Shown here one piece after another: positions 28,895 to 39,710 of a stretch of DNA of 64,000 bases (position 1 is the first letter of the stretch; each line of letters opens with the position of its first letter). The stretch covers positions 2,795,001 to 2,859,000 of the forward strand of contig CP110972.1 of NCBI GenBank assembly GCA_028869255.1, in the 5' to 3' direction. The stretch comes from Pseudomonas poae. Its GTDB lineage: Bacteria > Pseudomonadota > Gammaproteobacteria > Pseudomonadales > Pseudomonadaceae. A program made the position numbers and the translations under genes. The notes under the pieces are model-generated. The model saw only the letters and a list, made by a program, of their open reading frames with translations. It was not told the DNA's origin and made no database searches.

Positions 28895-31800
28895 TCATAG
28901 CGCAGTGTCCAGGGCAGCATCGGTACGCACGCCGCGCCAGGCGTTGAAACGGTGGCGCGCGCGGTCGAGATAAAGGTAAACCACCGGGGTGGTGTAGAGG
29001 GTCAGGATCTGGCTGAACACCAGGCCGCCAATGATGGTCAGGCCCAGGGGATGGCGCATTTCCGCGCCATCGCCAGTGCCAAGCAGCAAGGGCAGCGCAC
29101 CGAGGATGGCCGCCAGGGTGGTCATCAGGATCGGCCGCAAACGCAGCAGGCAAGCGCTGCGAATCGACTCCAGCGGGCCCATGCCGTCGTTGCGCTCCAG
29201 CTGCAAGGCCAGGTCGATCATCAGGATCGCGTTCTTCTTCACCACGCCAATCAGCAGGAACAGCCCCAGCAAGGAAATAAGGCTGAACTCCCCCCCCGTT
29301 AGGTAGATGGCGAGCATGGCGCCGACCCCGGCCGAGGGCAGGGTCGAAAGAATCGTCAGCGGGTGAATATAGCTTTCATACAAAATCCCCAACACCAGGT
29401 ACACCGCCACCAGTGCGCCGAGGATCATGAACGGCTGACCCTTCTGCGTCGCCGCAAAGGCATCGGCGGTGCCGGCCATCTTGGCGATCACGTCTTCGGG
29501 CAAGCCGACCTTGGCAATCGCCCGCTCGATGGCGGCCGTGCCCTGCTCCACCGTCACGCCGGGGGACAGGTCGAAGGCGATGTTTTCCGAGGCAAATTGG
29601 CCTTCATGGCTGACGCGATCATCCGCCAGGCTGTTCTCATAGTGGGCAATGGTCGACAACGGCACCCGCGCACCGGTGGACGTGATCACCTGCATCTGGT
29701 TGAGGGTGATCGGGTCCTGGGCGTATTTGGGGTTGACCTCCATCACCACCTGGTACTGGTTGAGGCTGTCGTAGATCGTGGAGATCTGCCGCTGGCTGTA
29801 GGCGTTGTTGAGCACCGCCGTGACCATGTCCATGTCGATACCCAGGCGCTTGGCCTGGTCACGGTCGACAATCAGCGTGACCTGGGCCGCGCCACGGCCT
29901 TCGCGGGCGTCGATAGCGGTCAGTTCCGGCAGCTCGCGCAACGCGGCCACGACTTTCGGGTACCACAGGCGCAATGCGGCCAGATCACCACTTTGCAGGA
30001 TGTAGGAATACTGCGCGCTGGTCTGGTCACGGCTGCCGCCGAATTGCAGGTCCTGGTCGGCCATCAAAAACAAACGACCGCCCGGCACCAGCGGCACATC
30101 CTTGCGCAGACGCTCGATCACCGCTTGCGCCGATATCTTGCGTTCGCTGATGGGTTTGAGGCGCACCAGCATCACCGCGTTATTGGTGCCGTTGTTGCCG
30201 CCGATAAAGCCAGCCACGCTGAGCACCGCCGGGTCTTTGAGCACCGCCTTGCGGAAGGTTTCCATCTTGGGCTGCATCACACTGAAGGACAGCCCGTCAT
30301 CGCCGCGCACAAAACCGATCAATTGACCGGTGTCCTGCTGCGGCATAAAGGTTTTCGGCACCACCACATACAACGCTACGTTTACGCCGATGGTCAGCAA
30401 CAGGCTGAGCAGCGTCAGGCGACGGTGGCGCAGCACCCAATCCAGGCTGGTGGCATAGCCGGCCACCATGCGGTCGTTGATCTTCTGGCTCCAGCGCTGC
30501 AGGCCGGTCATTTGCCCTTTGACATGCGGCTTGAGCCAACGCGCGCACAGCATTGGGGTCAACGTCAGCGACACGATCAGCGACACAATGATCGCCGCCG
30601 ACAAGGTGATCGAAAACTCGCGGAACAGGTTAGTGACAATCCCGCCCATAAACAGGATGGAGAGGAACACCGCCACCAGCGACACGTTCATCGACAGCAA
30701 GGTAAAGCCGACTTCCTGGGCGCCCAGGTACGCCGCCCTCATCGGCGGCACGCCTTCGTCGATATGCCGGGAAATGTTCTCCAGCACCACGATGGCATCG
30801 TCCACCACCAGGCCGGTGGCGAGGATCAGCGCCATCAGCGAGAAGTTATTCAACGAAAACCCGTACAGGTACATGATCGCGAACGTGCCCACCAGCGACA
30901 CCGGCACCGCCAGGGTCGGAATCAGCGAAGCACGGAAGTTACCGAGAAACAGGTACACCACCAGAATCACCAGCCCCACCGCGATCAGCAGGGTCATTTC
31001 CGCTTCATGCAAGGTGGCGGTGATCACCGGTGAGCGGTCCATGGCCAGGCTGAGCTTGACACTGGACGGCAACACGGCCTGCAACGCCGGCAACTGCGCC
31101 TTGATCTGCTTCACGGTTTCGATGATGTTGGCGCCGGACTGGCGGTTGATCACCAACAGCACCGCCGAATCATTGTTGAAGAAACCGCTGTTGTAGCGGT
31201 CTTCCACGCCGTCACTGATTTTGGCTACATCGCCCAGGCGCAACGCCGCGCCGTTCTGGTAGCGAATCAGCAGCGGCTCGTAGTCCTTGGCCTTTTCCAG
31301 CTGGTCGTTGGCCTGAATCTGCCAGTTGCGTTCGCTGTCTTCCAGCGAGCCCTTTGGCCGGCGCTGGTTGGCATTGGCGATGGTGTTGCGCACATCGTCC
31401 AACGCCACCCCGTACTGGTCGAGGGCCTTCGGTTCCAGCTCAATGCGCACCGCAGGCAGGGAGCTGCCGCCGATCTGCACTTCGCCCACGCCCGGCACCT
31501 GGGACAGGCTTTGCGAGAGGATAGTCGAGGCCAGGTCGTACAGCTGGCCCTTTTGCAACACGTCCGAGGTCAGCGACAGCACCATGATCGGCGCCTGGGA
31601 CGGGTTGATCTTTTTGTAGGTGGGCATGCTGCGCATGCCGCTGGGCAGCAGGTTGCGCGACGCATTGATGGCCGCCTGCACTTCCCGCGCCGCGCCGTTG
31701 ATATCCCGGCCGGAATCGAACGCCAGGATCACCCGTGTAGAACCCTGGCTCGAGGAACTGCTCATGGTGGTGATGCCGGAAATCGCGCCGAACGAGCGTT

Positions 31801-32002
31801 CCAGCGGCGTCGCCACCGTGGACGCCATCACCTCGGGGCTGGCGCCGGGCAAGCTGGCCGACACCACGATCACCGGGAAGTCGATCTGCGGCAACGGCGA
31901 CACCGGCAGCAGGTTGAAGCTCACGCCACCCAGCAGCATGATCGCCAGGCTCAGCAGCATGGTGGCTACCGGCCGGCGAATAAACGGTCCGGACAGGTTC
32001 AT
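28895..32002 (-). CDS. muxC: RND multidrug efflux permease MuxC (MdtC-like)
   Basis: 1035-residue inner-membrane RND pump subunit. N-terminal [20 protein letters not shown], the canonical [22 protein letters not shown] (TM4 acidic pair) and [20 protein letters not shown] near the C-terminus are all present, with two large periplasmic loops. Its start overlaps the muxB stop by four bases (ATGA), and the two permeases are paralogous, as in MdtBC where a heteromultimer forms. In P. aeruginosa MuxABC-OpmB exports aztreonam, macrolides, novobiocin and tetracycline; the substrates here are inferred. Confidence 0.95.
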   Translation of the reverse strand: MNLSGPFIRRPVATMLLSLAIMLLGGVSFNLLPVSPLPQIDFPVIVVSASLPGASPEVMASTVATPLERSFGAISGITTMSSSSSQGSTRVILAFDSGRDINGAAREVQAAINASRNLLPSGMRSMPTYKKINPSQAPIMVLSLTSDVLQKGQLYDLASTILSQSLSQVPGVGEVQIGGSSLPAVRIELEPKALDQYGVALDDVRNTIANANQRRPKGSLEDSERNWQIQANDQLEKAKDYEPLLIRYQNGAALRLGDVAKISDGVEDRYNSGFFNNDSAVLLVINRQSGANIIETVKQIKAQLPALQAVLPSSVKLSLAMDRSPVITATLHEAEMTLLIAVGLVILVVYLFLGNFRASLIPTLAVPVSLVGTFAIMYLYGFSLNNFSLMALILATGLVVDDAIVVLENISRHIDEGVPPMRAAYLGAQEVGFTLLSMNVSLVAVFLSILFMGGIVTNLFREFSITLSAAIIVSLIVSLTLTPMLCARWLKPHVKGQMTGLQRWSQKINDRMVAGYATSLDWVLRHRRLTLLSLLLTIGVNVALYVVVPKTFMPQQDTGQLIGFVRGDDGLSFSVMQPKMETFRKAVLKDPAVLSVAGFIGGNNGTNNAVMLVRLKPISERKISAQAVIERLRKDVPLVPGGRLFLMADQDLQFGGSRDQTSAQYSYILQSGDLAALRLWYPKVVAALRELPELTAIDAREGRGAAQVTLIVDRDQAKRLGIDMDMVTAVLNNAYSQRQISTIYDSLNQYQVVMEVNPKYAQDPITLNQMQVITSTGARVPLSTIAHYENSLADDRVSHEGQFASENIAFDLSPGVTVEQGTAAIERAIAKVGLPEDVIAKMAGTADAFAATQKGQPFMILGALVAVYLVLGILYESYIHPLTILSTLPSAGVGAMLAIYLTGGEFSLISLLGLFLLIGVVKKNAILMIDLALQLERNDGMGPLESIRSACLLRLRPILMTTLAAILGALPLLLGTGDGAEMRHPLGLTIIGGLVFSQILTLYTTPVVYLYLDRARHRFNAWRGVRTDAALDTAL

Positions 32003-35000
32003 GACTCAACCGGCTCCAGGCTTTGCGGCTCTTTGCGCCAGCGACGGCCGAGGCGATCAAAATACAGGTAGATCACCGGTGTGGTGAACAGGGTCAGCAC
32101 CTGGCTCACCAGCAAGCCGCCGACCATCACCAAACCCAGGGGCTGGCGCAATTCCGCGCCGGAACCGGTAGCCAGCATCAGCGGCACCGCACCGAACAAC
32201 GCGGCCAGGGTCGTCATCAGGATCGGCCGGAAACGCAGCAGCGCCGCCTGATAGATCGCGGTCTGCGGGTCCAGGCCCTGGTTGCGTTCGGCGTCGAGGG
32301 CGAAGTCGATCATCATGATCGCGTTCTTTTTCACGATACCGATCAGCAAAATGATGCCGATGATCGCGATCATGCCCAAGTCATTGCCACTGAGCAGCAG
32401 GGCCAGCAAGGCCCCTACCGCTGCCGACGGCAAGGTCGAGAGAATGGTGATCGGGTGGATATAGCTCTCGTAGAGCACCCCCAGCACGATGTACATGGTG
32501 ACCACCGCCGCCAGGATCAGCAGCAGGGTGCTCGACAGCGACGCCTCGAACGCCTGGGCCGCGCCCTGGAACTGCGTCTGCACGCCCACCGGCATGCCGA
32601 TGTCTTTCTGCGCCTGGTTGATCAGCTCCACGCCTTTACCCAGCGCAACGCCGGGCGCCAGGTTGAACGACATCATTACCGCCGGGAACTGGCCGATATG
32701 CGCAATCGCCAGCTGGGCCTGGCGTTGTTCCACATGGGCCAGGCTCGACAGGCGCACCTGGCCGCCGTCGGTGGTTTTTACATGGATCTGGTTCAACGCC
32801 GCCGGGCCCAGGGTTTCACCGGATTGCGCCTGCAACACCACGCGGTACTGGCTGGCCTGGGTGTAGATGGTGGAAATCTGACGCTGGCCGAAGGCGTCGT
32901 ACAGCGCGTCGGTGATGGTCGACACGCTCACCCCCAGGCGCGAAGCCGCATCGCGGTCGATCACCAGGTACACCTGCAGGCCCTTGTCCTGCAGGTCGCT
33001 GGCCACATCGGTGAGTTCCGGCATCTGGCTCAGGGTGTGCACCAGCTTGTCGCTCCACAGCGCCAACAGGTCGGCATCGGGCGAAGACATGCTGAATTGG
33101 TACTGGGTACGGCTGACGCGGTCCTCGATGGTCAGGTCCTGCACCGGCTGCATAAACAGGCGAATGCCCACCAGCTTGTCGATTTCCGGTTGCAGCCGAG
33201 TGATCACCTGGGCCGCGCTCAGATCGCGCAGGCCGTGGGGTTTGAGGTTGATCAGCAAACGACCGCTGTTGAGCGTGGCGTTGTCGCCATCCACACCGAT
33301 ATACGACGACAGGCTTTCCACCGCTGGGTCAGCCAGGATGATCTTGGCCAGGTCCTGCTGGCGCTGGCTCATCGCCGCAAAGGAAATCGACTGCGGCGCT
33401 TCGGAAATACCCTGGATCACCCCGGTGTCCTGCACCGGGAAGAAGCCCTTGGGCACCACCATGTACAGGAACACTGTGAGGCCCAGGGTCGCGACAGCCA
33501 CCAGCAGGGTCAGCGGCTGGTGCTTGAGCACCCACTGCAATTTGCGCCCGTAGGCTTCGATCAGCCAGTCGATCCAGGCGCCGCTGGCCTTGTAGAAACG
33601 GCTTTGCTCCTCTTCCTTCGGTTCGCGCTTGAGCAAGCGTGCGCACATCATCGGCGTGAGGGTCAGGGACACCACCAACGAAATCAGGATCGCCACCGCC
33701 AGGGTGATGGCAAACTCGCGGAACAGCCGCCCCACTACATCAGCCATGAACAGCAGCGGGATCAGTACGGCGATCAGCGACAGGGTCAGGGAAATCAGGG
33801 TAAAACCGATTTGCTTGGCGCCCTTCAGCGCCGCCGCCAGCGGTGTCTCGCCTTCTTCGATATAACGCGAGATGTTTTCCAGCATCACGATGGCATCGTC
33901 CACCACAAAGCCGGTCGCGATGGTCAGGGCCATCAGCGTCAGGTTATTGATTGAGAAACCCGCCAGGTACATCACGCCAAAGGTGCCAACCAGCGACAAC
34001 GGCACGGCAATCGACGGAATAAGCGTGGCGCTGACCCGGCGCAGAAACAGGAACGTCACCATCACCACCAGCGCGATGGCGATCAACAATTCATGTTGCA
34101 CATCGGTAACCGACGCACGGATGGTCTGGGTACGGTCGGTCAGCACGGTTACGTCGAGGCCGGCCGGCAGGTTGTCGGTGATACTCGGCAGCAACGCCTT
34201 GATACGGTCGACCACCTCAATCACGTTGGCACCCGGCTGGCGCTGGATATTCAGCAGCACGGCCTGGTTTTCATTGGCCCAGGCGGCAAGGCGTTCGTTT
34301 TCGGCGCCATCGACGATCTGTGCCACATCCTTGAGGCGCAACGGCGCGCCGTTGTTGTAGGCAAGGATCAACTCGGCATATTGCTGGGGCGAGACCAACT
34401 GGTCGTTGGCGTCGAGCATCGACACCCGGGTCGGGCCGTCGAAGTTGCCCTTGGGCTGGTTGACGTTGGACGCGGCGATCAGCGTGCGCACGTCCGACAG
34501 GTTCAAGCCATTGGCCGCCAGGGCTTCGGGGTTGACCTTGATGCGCACGGCCTGGCGCTGGCCACCGGCGATGCTGACCATGCCGACGCCGCTGATCTGC
34601 GCAATTTTTTGCGCCATGCGCGTATCCACCAAGTCATTGAGCTTGGGCAGCAACATGGTCTTGGAGGTGATGGCCAGGGTCAGCACCGGAGTGTCCGCCG
34701 GGTTGACCTTGTTGTATACCGGCGGCGCCGGCAAATCCTTGGGCAACAGGTTGGTGGCGGCGTTGATTGCGGCCTGCACCTGTTGCTCGGCGACATCCAT
34801 ATTGATGTCGAGGTTAAACCGCAGGGTCAGCACCGACGCGCCGCCGGAGCTGGTGGACGCCATCTGCGTGAGGCCGGGCATTTGCCCGAATTGGCGCTCC
34901 AGCGGTGCGGTGACCGCACTGGTCATTACGTCGGGGCTGGCGCCGGGGTACAGGGTCATGACCCGGATGGTCGGGTAGTCCACCTGGGGCAAGGCGGACA

Positions 35001-35100
35001 CCGGCAGCAGGCGGTAGGAAATAATCCCGGCCAACACAATCGCCAGCATGCTCAGCGTGGTGGCGACCGGGCGAAGGATAAACAGCCGCGAGAGGTTCAT
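31999..35100 (-). CDS. muxB: RND multidrug efflux permease MuxB (MdtB-like)
   Basis: 1033-residue RND permease. Family landmarks: [76 protein letters not shown]. Twelve transmembrane helices and two periplasmic domains are expected. It overlaps muxA upstream (ATGA at 35097-35100) and muxC downstream (ATGA at 31999-32002), so the three are translationally coupled and made in fixed ratio. Confidence 0.95.
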   Translation of the reverse strand: MNLSRLFILRPVATTLSMLAIVLAGIISYRLLPVSALPQVDYPTIRVMTLYPGASPDVMTSAVTAPLERQFGQMPGLTQMASTSSGGASVLTLRFNLDINMDVAEQQVQAAINAATNLLPKDLPAPPVYNKVNPADTPVLTLAITSKTMLLPKLNDLVDTRMAQKIAQISGVGMVSIAGGQRQAVRIKVNPEALAANGLNLSDVRTLIAASNVNQPKGNFDGPTRVSMLDANDQLVSPQQYAELILAYNNGAPLRLKDVAQIVDGAENERLAAWANENQAVLLNIQRQPGANVIEVVDRIKALLPSITDNLPAGLDVTVLTDRTQTIRASVTDVQHELLIAIALVVMVTFLFLRRVSATLIPSIAVPLSLVGTFGVMYLAGFSINNLTLMALTIATGFVVDDAIVMLENISRYIEEGETPLAAALKGAKQIGFTLISLTLSLIAVLIPLLFMADVVGRLFREFAITLAVAILISLVVSLTLTPMMCARLLKREPKEEEQSRFYKASGAWIDWLIEAYGRKLQWVLKHQPLTLLVAVATLGLTVFLYMVVPKGFFPVQDTGVIQGISEAPQSISFAAMSQRQQDLAKIILADPAVESLSSYIGVDGDNATLNSGRLLINLKPHGLRDLSAAQVITRLQPEIDKLVGIRLFMQPVQDLTIEDRVSRTQYQFSMSSPDADLLALWSDKLVHTLSQMPELTDVASDLQDKGLQVYLVIDRDAASRLGVSVSTITDALYDAFGQRQISTIYTQASQYRVVLQAQSGETLGPAALNQIHVKTTDGGQVRLSSLAHVEQRQAQLAIAHIGQFPAVMMSFNLAPGVALGKGVELINQAQKDIGMPVGVQTQFQGAAQAFEASLSSTLLLILAAVVTMYIVLGVLYESYIHPITILSTLPSAAVGALLALLLSGNDLGMIAIIGIILLIGIVKKNAIMMIDFALDAERNQGLDPQTAIYQAALLRFRPILMTTLAALFGAVPLMLATGSGAELRQPLGLVMVGGLLVSQVLTLFTTPVIYLYFDRLGRRWRKEPQSLEPVES

Positions 35101-36401
35101 GAACCGACCTTTTGCGCCTTGCCGGCGGTGGTACCGGTCTCCCCTTTAGCCGCCGGCTTGCCCTGCAGGTGCTCGGTCGGGGTGGTCGGCACTTCGCTGC
35201 TGTCGTTGACCACTTCGATTTCGCTGCCGTCCTTGAGGCGGTCGGTGCCTTCCAGCACCACACGGTCGCCGGCCTTGAGGCCCTCTTTGATCACCGTGTT
35301 GTCGCCATCGGTATCGCCGACCACCAGGGGCTGGACCTTGACCTTCTTGTCGCCGTCGAGCACGTAGACGAAGGTGCCGGTGTTGCCGAACTGAATCGCG
35401 GCCGATGGCGCCAGTACCACGTTATGCAGGGTATCGGCCAGCAGGTGCACATTGACGAACTGGTTGGGGAACAGCGCCTGGTCCTTGTTATCGAAACGCG
35501 CCTTGAATTTCAGGGTGCCAGTGGTGACGTCGATCTGGTTATCCAGGCTTTGCAGCACGCCGGTGGCCTGCTGCTTCACGTCGCCACGGTCCCAGGCTTC
35601 CACGGGCAATTTATTGCCGGCGTGGTAGCGGGCGAGGACGGTTTCCAGGGTGTTTTCCGGCAGCGTAAAAGCCACGCTGATCGGCTGGGTCTGAGTGATC
35701 ACGGCCAGGAACGTGGTGTCATTGGCCGCCACCAGGTTGCCCACGTCCACTTGGCGCAAGCCGACGCGGCCGCTGATTGGAGCGCGGATCCTGGTGAATT
35801 CGAGGTTGAGCTTGGCGTCGTCCACCGCGCCCTGGTTGGTCTTGACCGTGCCTTGGTATTGCAGCACCAGCGCTTCGGCGGTGTCCAGGGTCTGCTTGGC
35901 AATACTGTCCTGAGCGTACAGGCCGCGATAGCGCTCGACGTCGACCTGGGCGTTTTTCAGTTGCGCCTGGTTCTGCATCAGCGTGCCCTGTGCCTGGAGC
36001 AAGGCGTTCTGGTAGCTGCGCGGGTCGATCTCGGCCAGCAAGTCTCCGGCCTTGACCATCTGCCCTTCTTCAAAGGCGATTTTCACCAGCTCACCGCCCA
36101 CCCGGCTGCGTACGTTAATGGTGTTGAGCGCAGTCACCGTGCCCAATGCCTTGTAGTACACCGGGAACTCCCCCAGCACTGCCGGTGCCACGCGCACCGG
36201 AATCGGCCCGGTGGAACCGCCGAAGCCCGGGCGCATCATCCCCGACTTGCCGGCATGCCCGGCGGGCTTCTGTGCGGCGCCATCCTTTTGGCTGCCGGGC
36301 CAGAATTTCCAGCACAGGGCGGCGATAACCAGCAGCACAAGCAGGCCGAACAGCCAGCGGCGGGACTTACGGGGGGAGGATTGCATGGAGTGATCAACCA
36401 T
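35097..36401 (-). CDS. muxA: RND efflux periplasmic adaptor MuxA (MdtA-like)
   Basis: 434-residue membrane-fusion protein, first gene of the efflux operon. It has an N-terminal anchor ([20 protein letters not shown]), then the lipoyl/barrel region ([40 protein letters not shown]), an alpha-hairpin (about 130-200) and [20 protein letters not shown]. The C-terminal tail is polar ([16 protein letters not shown]). The start at 36401 (MVDHSMQSS) or 36386 (MQSSPRK) are both possible. Confidence 0.94.
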   Translation of the reverse strand: MVDHSMQSSPRKSRRWLFGLLVLLVIAALCWKFWPGSQKDGAAQKPAGHAGKSGMMRPGFGGSTGPIPVRVAPAVLGEFPVYYKALGTVTALNTINVRSRVGGELVKIAFEEGQMVKAGDLLAEIDPRSYQNALLQAQGTLMQNQAQLKNAQVDVERYRGLYAQDSIAKQTLDTAEALVLQYQGTVKTNQGAVDDAKLNLEFTRIRAPISGRVGLRQVDVGNLVAANDTTFLAVITQTQPISVAFTLPENTLETVLARYHAGNKLPVEAWDRGDVKQQATGVLQSLDNQIDVTTGTLKFKARFDNKDQALFPNQFVNVHLLADTLHNVVLAPSAAIQFGNTGTFVYVLDGDKKVKVQPLVVGDTDGDNTVIKEGLKAGDRVVLEGTDRLKDGSEIEVVNDSSEVPTTPTEHLQGKPAAKGETGTTAGKAQKVGS

Positions 36402-36552
36402 TGGGCGCGAGAGCTTCTTCTTTGGGAGGCTGAAAGATAAGCACTGGAGCGCATTAAGAAAAGCGCCTTTACCGGCTATTTACCTTGGGCTTACAACTTT
36501 TAACTTCTGACCTTAGTCCGTTGCCTATTTCGCTAAGCATCTGAAGCACAAA

Positions 36553-36580
36553 TAAAAACGGCCTGGACTAGGCCAGGCCG
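36553..36580 (-). terminator. Rho-independent terminator of tpx
   Basis: On the minus strand CGGCCTGG and CCAGGCCG pair with a short central loop, followed directly by a T-rich tail (GTTTTTATTT). It lies about 50 bases past the tpx stop and before muxA, so it ends the peroxidase transcript. Confidence 0.85.
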
Positions 36581-36632
36581 CAATCATGCATCAAGCGTGT
36601 TACTGCAAAACGACAGTAACGTACCGAAACAG

Positions 36633-37134
36633 TTACTTCAAAACAGCCAGGGCTGCTTCATAGTTCGGTTCCTGGCCGATTTCCGGAACCAGTTCGCTGT
36701 GCAGCACGTTATCGTTTTCATCCAGCACCACAACGGCACGGGCAGTCAGGGCGCGCAGTGGGCCGTCGGTAATCGAAACGCCGTAGTCCACGGCGAACGC
36801 CGGGCTGCGGAAATCCGACAGGCTCAGCACGTTATCCAGGCCTTCGGTGCCGCAGAAGCGCTTCTGGGCAAATGGCAGGTCGGACGAGATGCACAGCACC
36901 ACCGTGTTGCTCAGCTCGTTGGCCTGGGCGTTGAACTTGCGTACCGAAGTGGCGCAGGTCGGGGGTGTCGACGCTTGGGAAGATGTTCAACACTTTGCGC
37001 TTGCCGGCAAAGGTAGCCAGGGTGGCGTCGGACAGATCGCCGGCGGTCAGGGTGAACTCAGGCGCCAGGGTACCGGCTTGCGGCAGATCGCCTTCAACCT
37101 GGACAGGGTTACCACGGAGGGTGACTTGAGCCAT
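36633..37134 (-). pseudogene. tpx: Thiol peroxidase (Tpx, 2-Cys peroxiredoxin), frameshifted
   Basis: Reduces peroxides with thioredoxin. From the ATG at 37134 the frame reads [19 protein letters not shown] ... [12 protein letters not shown], then leaves frame at the G5 run 36961-36965 (plus strand). With G4 it continues [20 protein letters not shown], then [20 protein letters not shown], ending at 36633, exactly 166 residues, the normal Tpx length. The break falls just before the peroxidatic Cys (TPTC), and the resolving Cys (RFCGTEG) lies in the second part. A strong terminator follows. True loss of this conserved enzyme is doubtful. Confidence 0.88.
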
Positions 37135-37292
37135 GAACAGAATCCTTATGCTGGGTTTGATTAAACGAATTCGAGAGGCGGAAGTTAACCACAAAGTGAG
37201 GGAGCTACCTACCGCCAGACGCAAATTGTCATGACGCCAGGTTGTGGTTTAATTGCGCGCTTTGCGCCCGCCCTTGAAGGAAGCCGTTGTTG

Positions 37293-38582
37293 ATGAATCA
37301 GCCCGCCACCAAAGTCCTGGTTATTGGTTATGTCTGGCCGGAGCCCCGTTCCTCGGCCGCCGGCGGGCATATGATGCAGATTCTCGAGAGCTTTCTTACG
37401 CAAGGTTGGGACATTACCTTCAGCAGCCCAGCCACTGTCGGCGAACACAAGGCCGACCTGCCCGCGCTGGGCATCACCGAATGCGCCATCGAGCTCAATA
37501 GCAGCAGTTTCGATGATTTTGTCCGCGAGTTGGCCCCGGATATCGTGCTGTTCGACCGCTTCATGATGGAGGAACAATTCGGCTGGCGCGTAGAAAAATG
37601 CTGCCCCGACGCCTTGCGGGTGCTGGAAACCTCCGACCTGCAAAGCCTGCGGGACGCCCGTCAGCAACGTTTGAAGGAGCACCTGAAGGCCCAGCCCGAC
37701 GGCGATGATTTCTCCGCGCTCTTCACCGCCGACCTGCAGTACGAATTTCAACTGATGGCCGACACCGACCTGGCCAAGCGCGAGATCGCCGCGATTTACC
37801 GCTGTGATATCAGCCTGATGATCTCCGACGTGGAAATCCGCCTGCTCACCGAGTACTTCAAAGTACCCGCGGCCCTGCTGCACTGGTGCCCGCTGATGCT
37901 GCAGCCGCCGACCGAGGCCTTTGCGCCGTTTGAAGACCGCGCACACTTTCTCAGCATCGGTAACTTCCGCCACGCGCCCAACTGGGATGCGGTGCTCTGG
38001 ATGAAAAACCGTCTGTGGCCGCTGATCCGCCAGCAATTGCCGGGCGCTCAGCTGCATATCTACGGGGCCTACACCCCGCCCAAGGCCACCGCCCTGCACA
38101 ACCCGGCGCAGGGTTTTCATGTGATGAACTGGGCTGAGGATGCCCTGCAGGTGATGACGGCTGCGCGTATCTGCCTGGCGCCATTGCGCTTTGGCGCCGG
38201 CATCAAGGGCAAGCTGGCGGATGCGATGCTCTGCGGCACGCCCAACATCACCACGCCGATCGGCGCCGAAGCCATGGGCGATGAGCACCCTTGGCCCGGC
38301 GCTATCGGGCAGAGCGCCGAGGCGCTGGCCACTGCCGCCGTCAGCCTGTACCAGGACCGCGCACGCTGGACCGAAGCCCAGGAACTCGGCCGTCAGCTCC
38401 TGGCCCGCCGCTATGACCAGAACCTCCACGGGTCGGCCCTGGTGGCATGCCTGGAACACTGCCGCAGCCGCCTCGGCGCCCATCGCCGGGATAACTTCAC
38501 CGGCAGCATGCTGCGTCACCATGCCCATAAAAGTACGCAGTACATGTCCCAGTGGATCGAGGCGAAAAACCGCACCGTGTAA
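37293..38582 (+). CDS. Glycosyltransferase (GT4-like, group 1)
   Basis: Start at 37293 (MNQPATKVLVIGYVWPEPRS) is set by AAGGA; the two TTG codons before it are ignored. 429 residues with two Rossmann-like halves. The C-terminal half carries AHFLSIGNFRHAPNWDAVLW, LPGAQLHIYGAYTPPKA, ICLAPLRFGAGIKGKLADAM and GTPNITTPIGAEAMG, the usual nucleotide-sugar-binding region of GT-B enzymes. Acceptor and donor are unknown. It stands alone between tpx and mtlR, with no other envelope or polysaccharide genes nearby. Confidence 0.88.
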   Translation: MNQPATKVLVIGYVWPEPRSSAAGGHMMQILESFLTQGWDITFSSPATVGEHKADLPALGITECAIELNSSSFDDFVRELAPDIVLFDRFMMEEQFGWRVEKCCPDALRVLETSDLQSLRDARQQRLKEHLKAQPDGDDFSALFTADLQYEFQLMADTDLAKREIAAIYRCDISLMISDVEIRLLTEYFKVPAALLHWCPLMLQPPTEAFAPFEDRAHFLSIGNFRHAPNWDAVLWMKNRLWPLIRQQLPGAQLHIYGAYTPPKATALHNPAQGFHVMNWAEDALQVMTAARICLAPLRFGAGIKGKLADAMLCGTPNITTPIGAEAMGDEHPWPGAIGQSAEALATAAVSLYQDRARWTEAQELGRQLLARRYDQNLHGSALVACLEHCRSRLGAHRRDNFTGSMLRHHAHKSTQYMSQWIEAKNRTV

Positions 38583-38654
38583 ACACCGAGGCTGGCGAGG
38601 TAGCGCGCAAGGGGGCATTATCCTACGCAGCAACCACAATAAAGCGACGGCAGC

Positions 38655-39560
38655 ATGACCCGAGCAGCGCGAATCACCGACCCTTCCTACGAGCTGATGG
38701 ACGATCACAACGGTCTGTCCATCATCTATCGCCAACACGGCTTCCCCTGCCCACTGGTGCGCTGGCATTTCCACAAGGAATACGAGCTGCACCTGATCGT
38801 CGCAAGCTCCGGCAAGGTGTTTATCGGCGACTACATCGGTAACTTCTACCCCGAAAGCCTGTTCCTCACCGGGCCGAACCTGCCTCATAACTGGATCAGC
38901 CAGGTCGAGGAAGAGGAAGTGGTGCCCAAGCGCGACATGCTGGTGAATTTCACCGATGAGCTGTTCGAAAGCGGCAGCCATATTTTCGCCGAACTCAAGA
39001 GCCTGGCGCCGTTGCTGGAACGGGCGCAGTACGGCATCGAATTCCGTTGCAAAAAGACCATCGCCCAGGCCATGACCCTGATGCAACGCATCGAGGACGC
39101 CCAGGGCATGGCGCGCCTCGGGCACTTTTTTATCCTGCTGGAAGTGCTCAGCGCGTGTGAGGACTACCAGTTGCTGTCCGGCGTAAACACACCGCAACTG
39201 GCCGACGAACACAGCGTCGACCGTACCAACCGTGCGGTGGATTACATCTTCGCCCACTACGCACGGGAGCTGCCCCTGGAGGAAGTGGCCGAACACCTGG
39301 GGATGAAGCCGACGTATTTCTCCCGCGTGTTCAAGCAGGCCACCGGGCGCACGTTTATCGAGTTCGTCAATCGATTGCGCATCAGCAAATCCTGCGAGTT
39401 GCTGGCCGATGGCGATAAAGCGGTGACGGATGTGTGCTTTGAATCGGGGTTCAACAATATCTCCAACTTCAACCGGCGCTTCCAGCAACTCAAGGGCATG
39501 ACGCCCTCCCACTACCGGCGCCTGGCGGTGCAGCGGCTCACAGAACAAAAGCCGGCCTAA
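38655..39560 (+). CDS. mtlR: AraC-type activator of the mannitol operon
   Basis: 301-residue AraC/XylS regulator. The N-terminal cupin (CPLVRWHFHKEYELHLIVAS, YPESLFLTGPNLPHNWIS) binds the inducer, and the C-terminal double HTH shows LPLEEVAEHLGMKPTYFSRV and VTDVCFESGFNNISNFNRRF. Sequence and location match P. fluorescens MtlR, which activates mtlEFGKDYZ in response to mannitol, sorbitol and arabitol. In the described arrangement mtlR directly precedes mtlE; here 6.9 kb with a giant effector-like gene separates them. Confidence 0.92.
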   Translation: MTRAARITDPSYELMDDHNGLSIIYRQHGFPCPLVRWHFHKEYELHLIVASSGKVFIGDYIGNFYPESLFLTGPNLPHNWISQVEEEEVVPKRDMLVNFTDELFESGSHIFAELKSLAPLLERAQYGIEFRCKKTIAQAMTLMQRIEDAQGMARLGHFFILLEVLSACEDYQLLSGVNTPQLADEHSVDRTNRAVDYIFAHYARELPLEEVAEHLGMKPTYFSRVFKQATGRTFIEFVNRLRISKSCELLADGDKAVTDVCFESGFNNISNFNRRFQQLKGMTPSHYRRLAVQRLTEQKPA

Positions 39561-39613
39561 GGTTTACACGCAATATGCGGCAATGAATCAAGCCAACCGT
39601 CACGTCCTACATC

Positions 39614-39641
39614 GGAACCTGCCTCCTCCTTCAGCCACTCA
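39614..39641 (+). promoter_or_regulatory. hrp box (HrpL-dependent promoter)
   Basis: GGAACC (39614-39619), 15 bases, CCACTCA (39635-39641): an exact GGAACC-N15/16-CCACNNA match, 69 bases before the ATG of the giant gene and 53 bases after the mtlR stop. Same strand as the gene, so it is the natural promoter of that gene. Confidence 0.8.
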
Positions 39642-39710
39642 ACGAGCACATCCGCCCTCCTTCCTACGATGGAGAGGCTGTTTTAAAGGCGCAGGCATAA
39701 GGAAGATCCG

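Noticed and set aside
29363..33954. Long plus-strand open frames (29363-31033, 32023-33954) opposite muxB/muxC
   Set aside because: Mirror frames of RND permease genes; compositionally biased (His/Gln/Arg-rich) with no start signals of their own.
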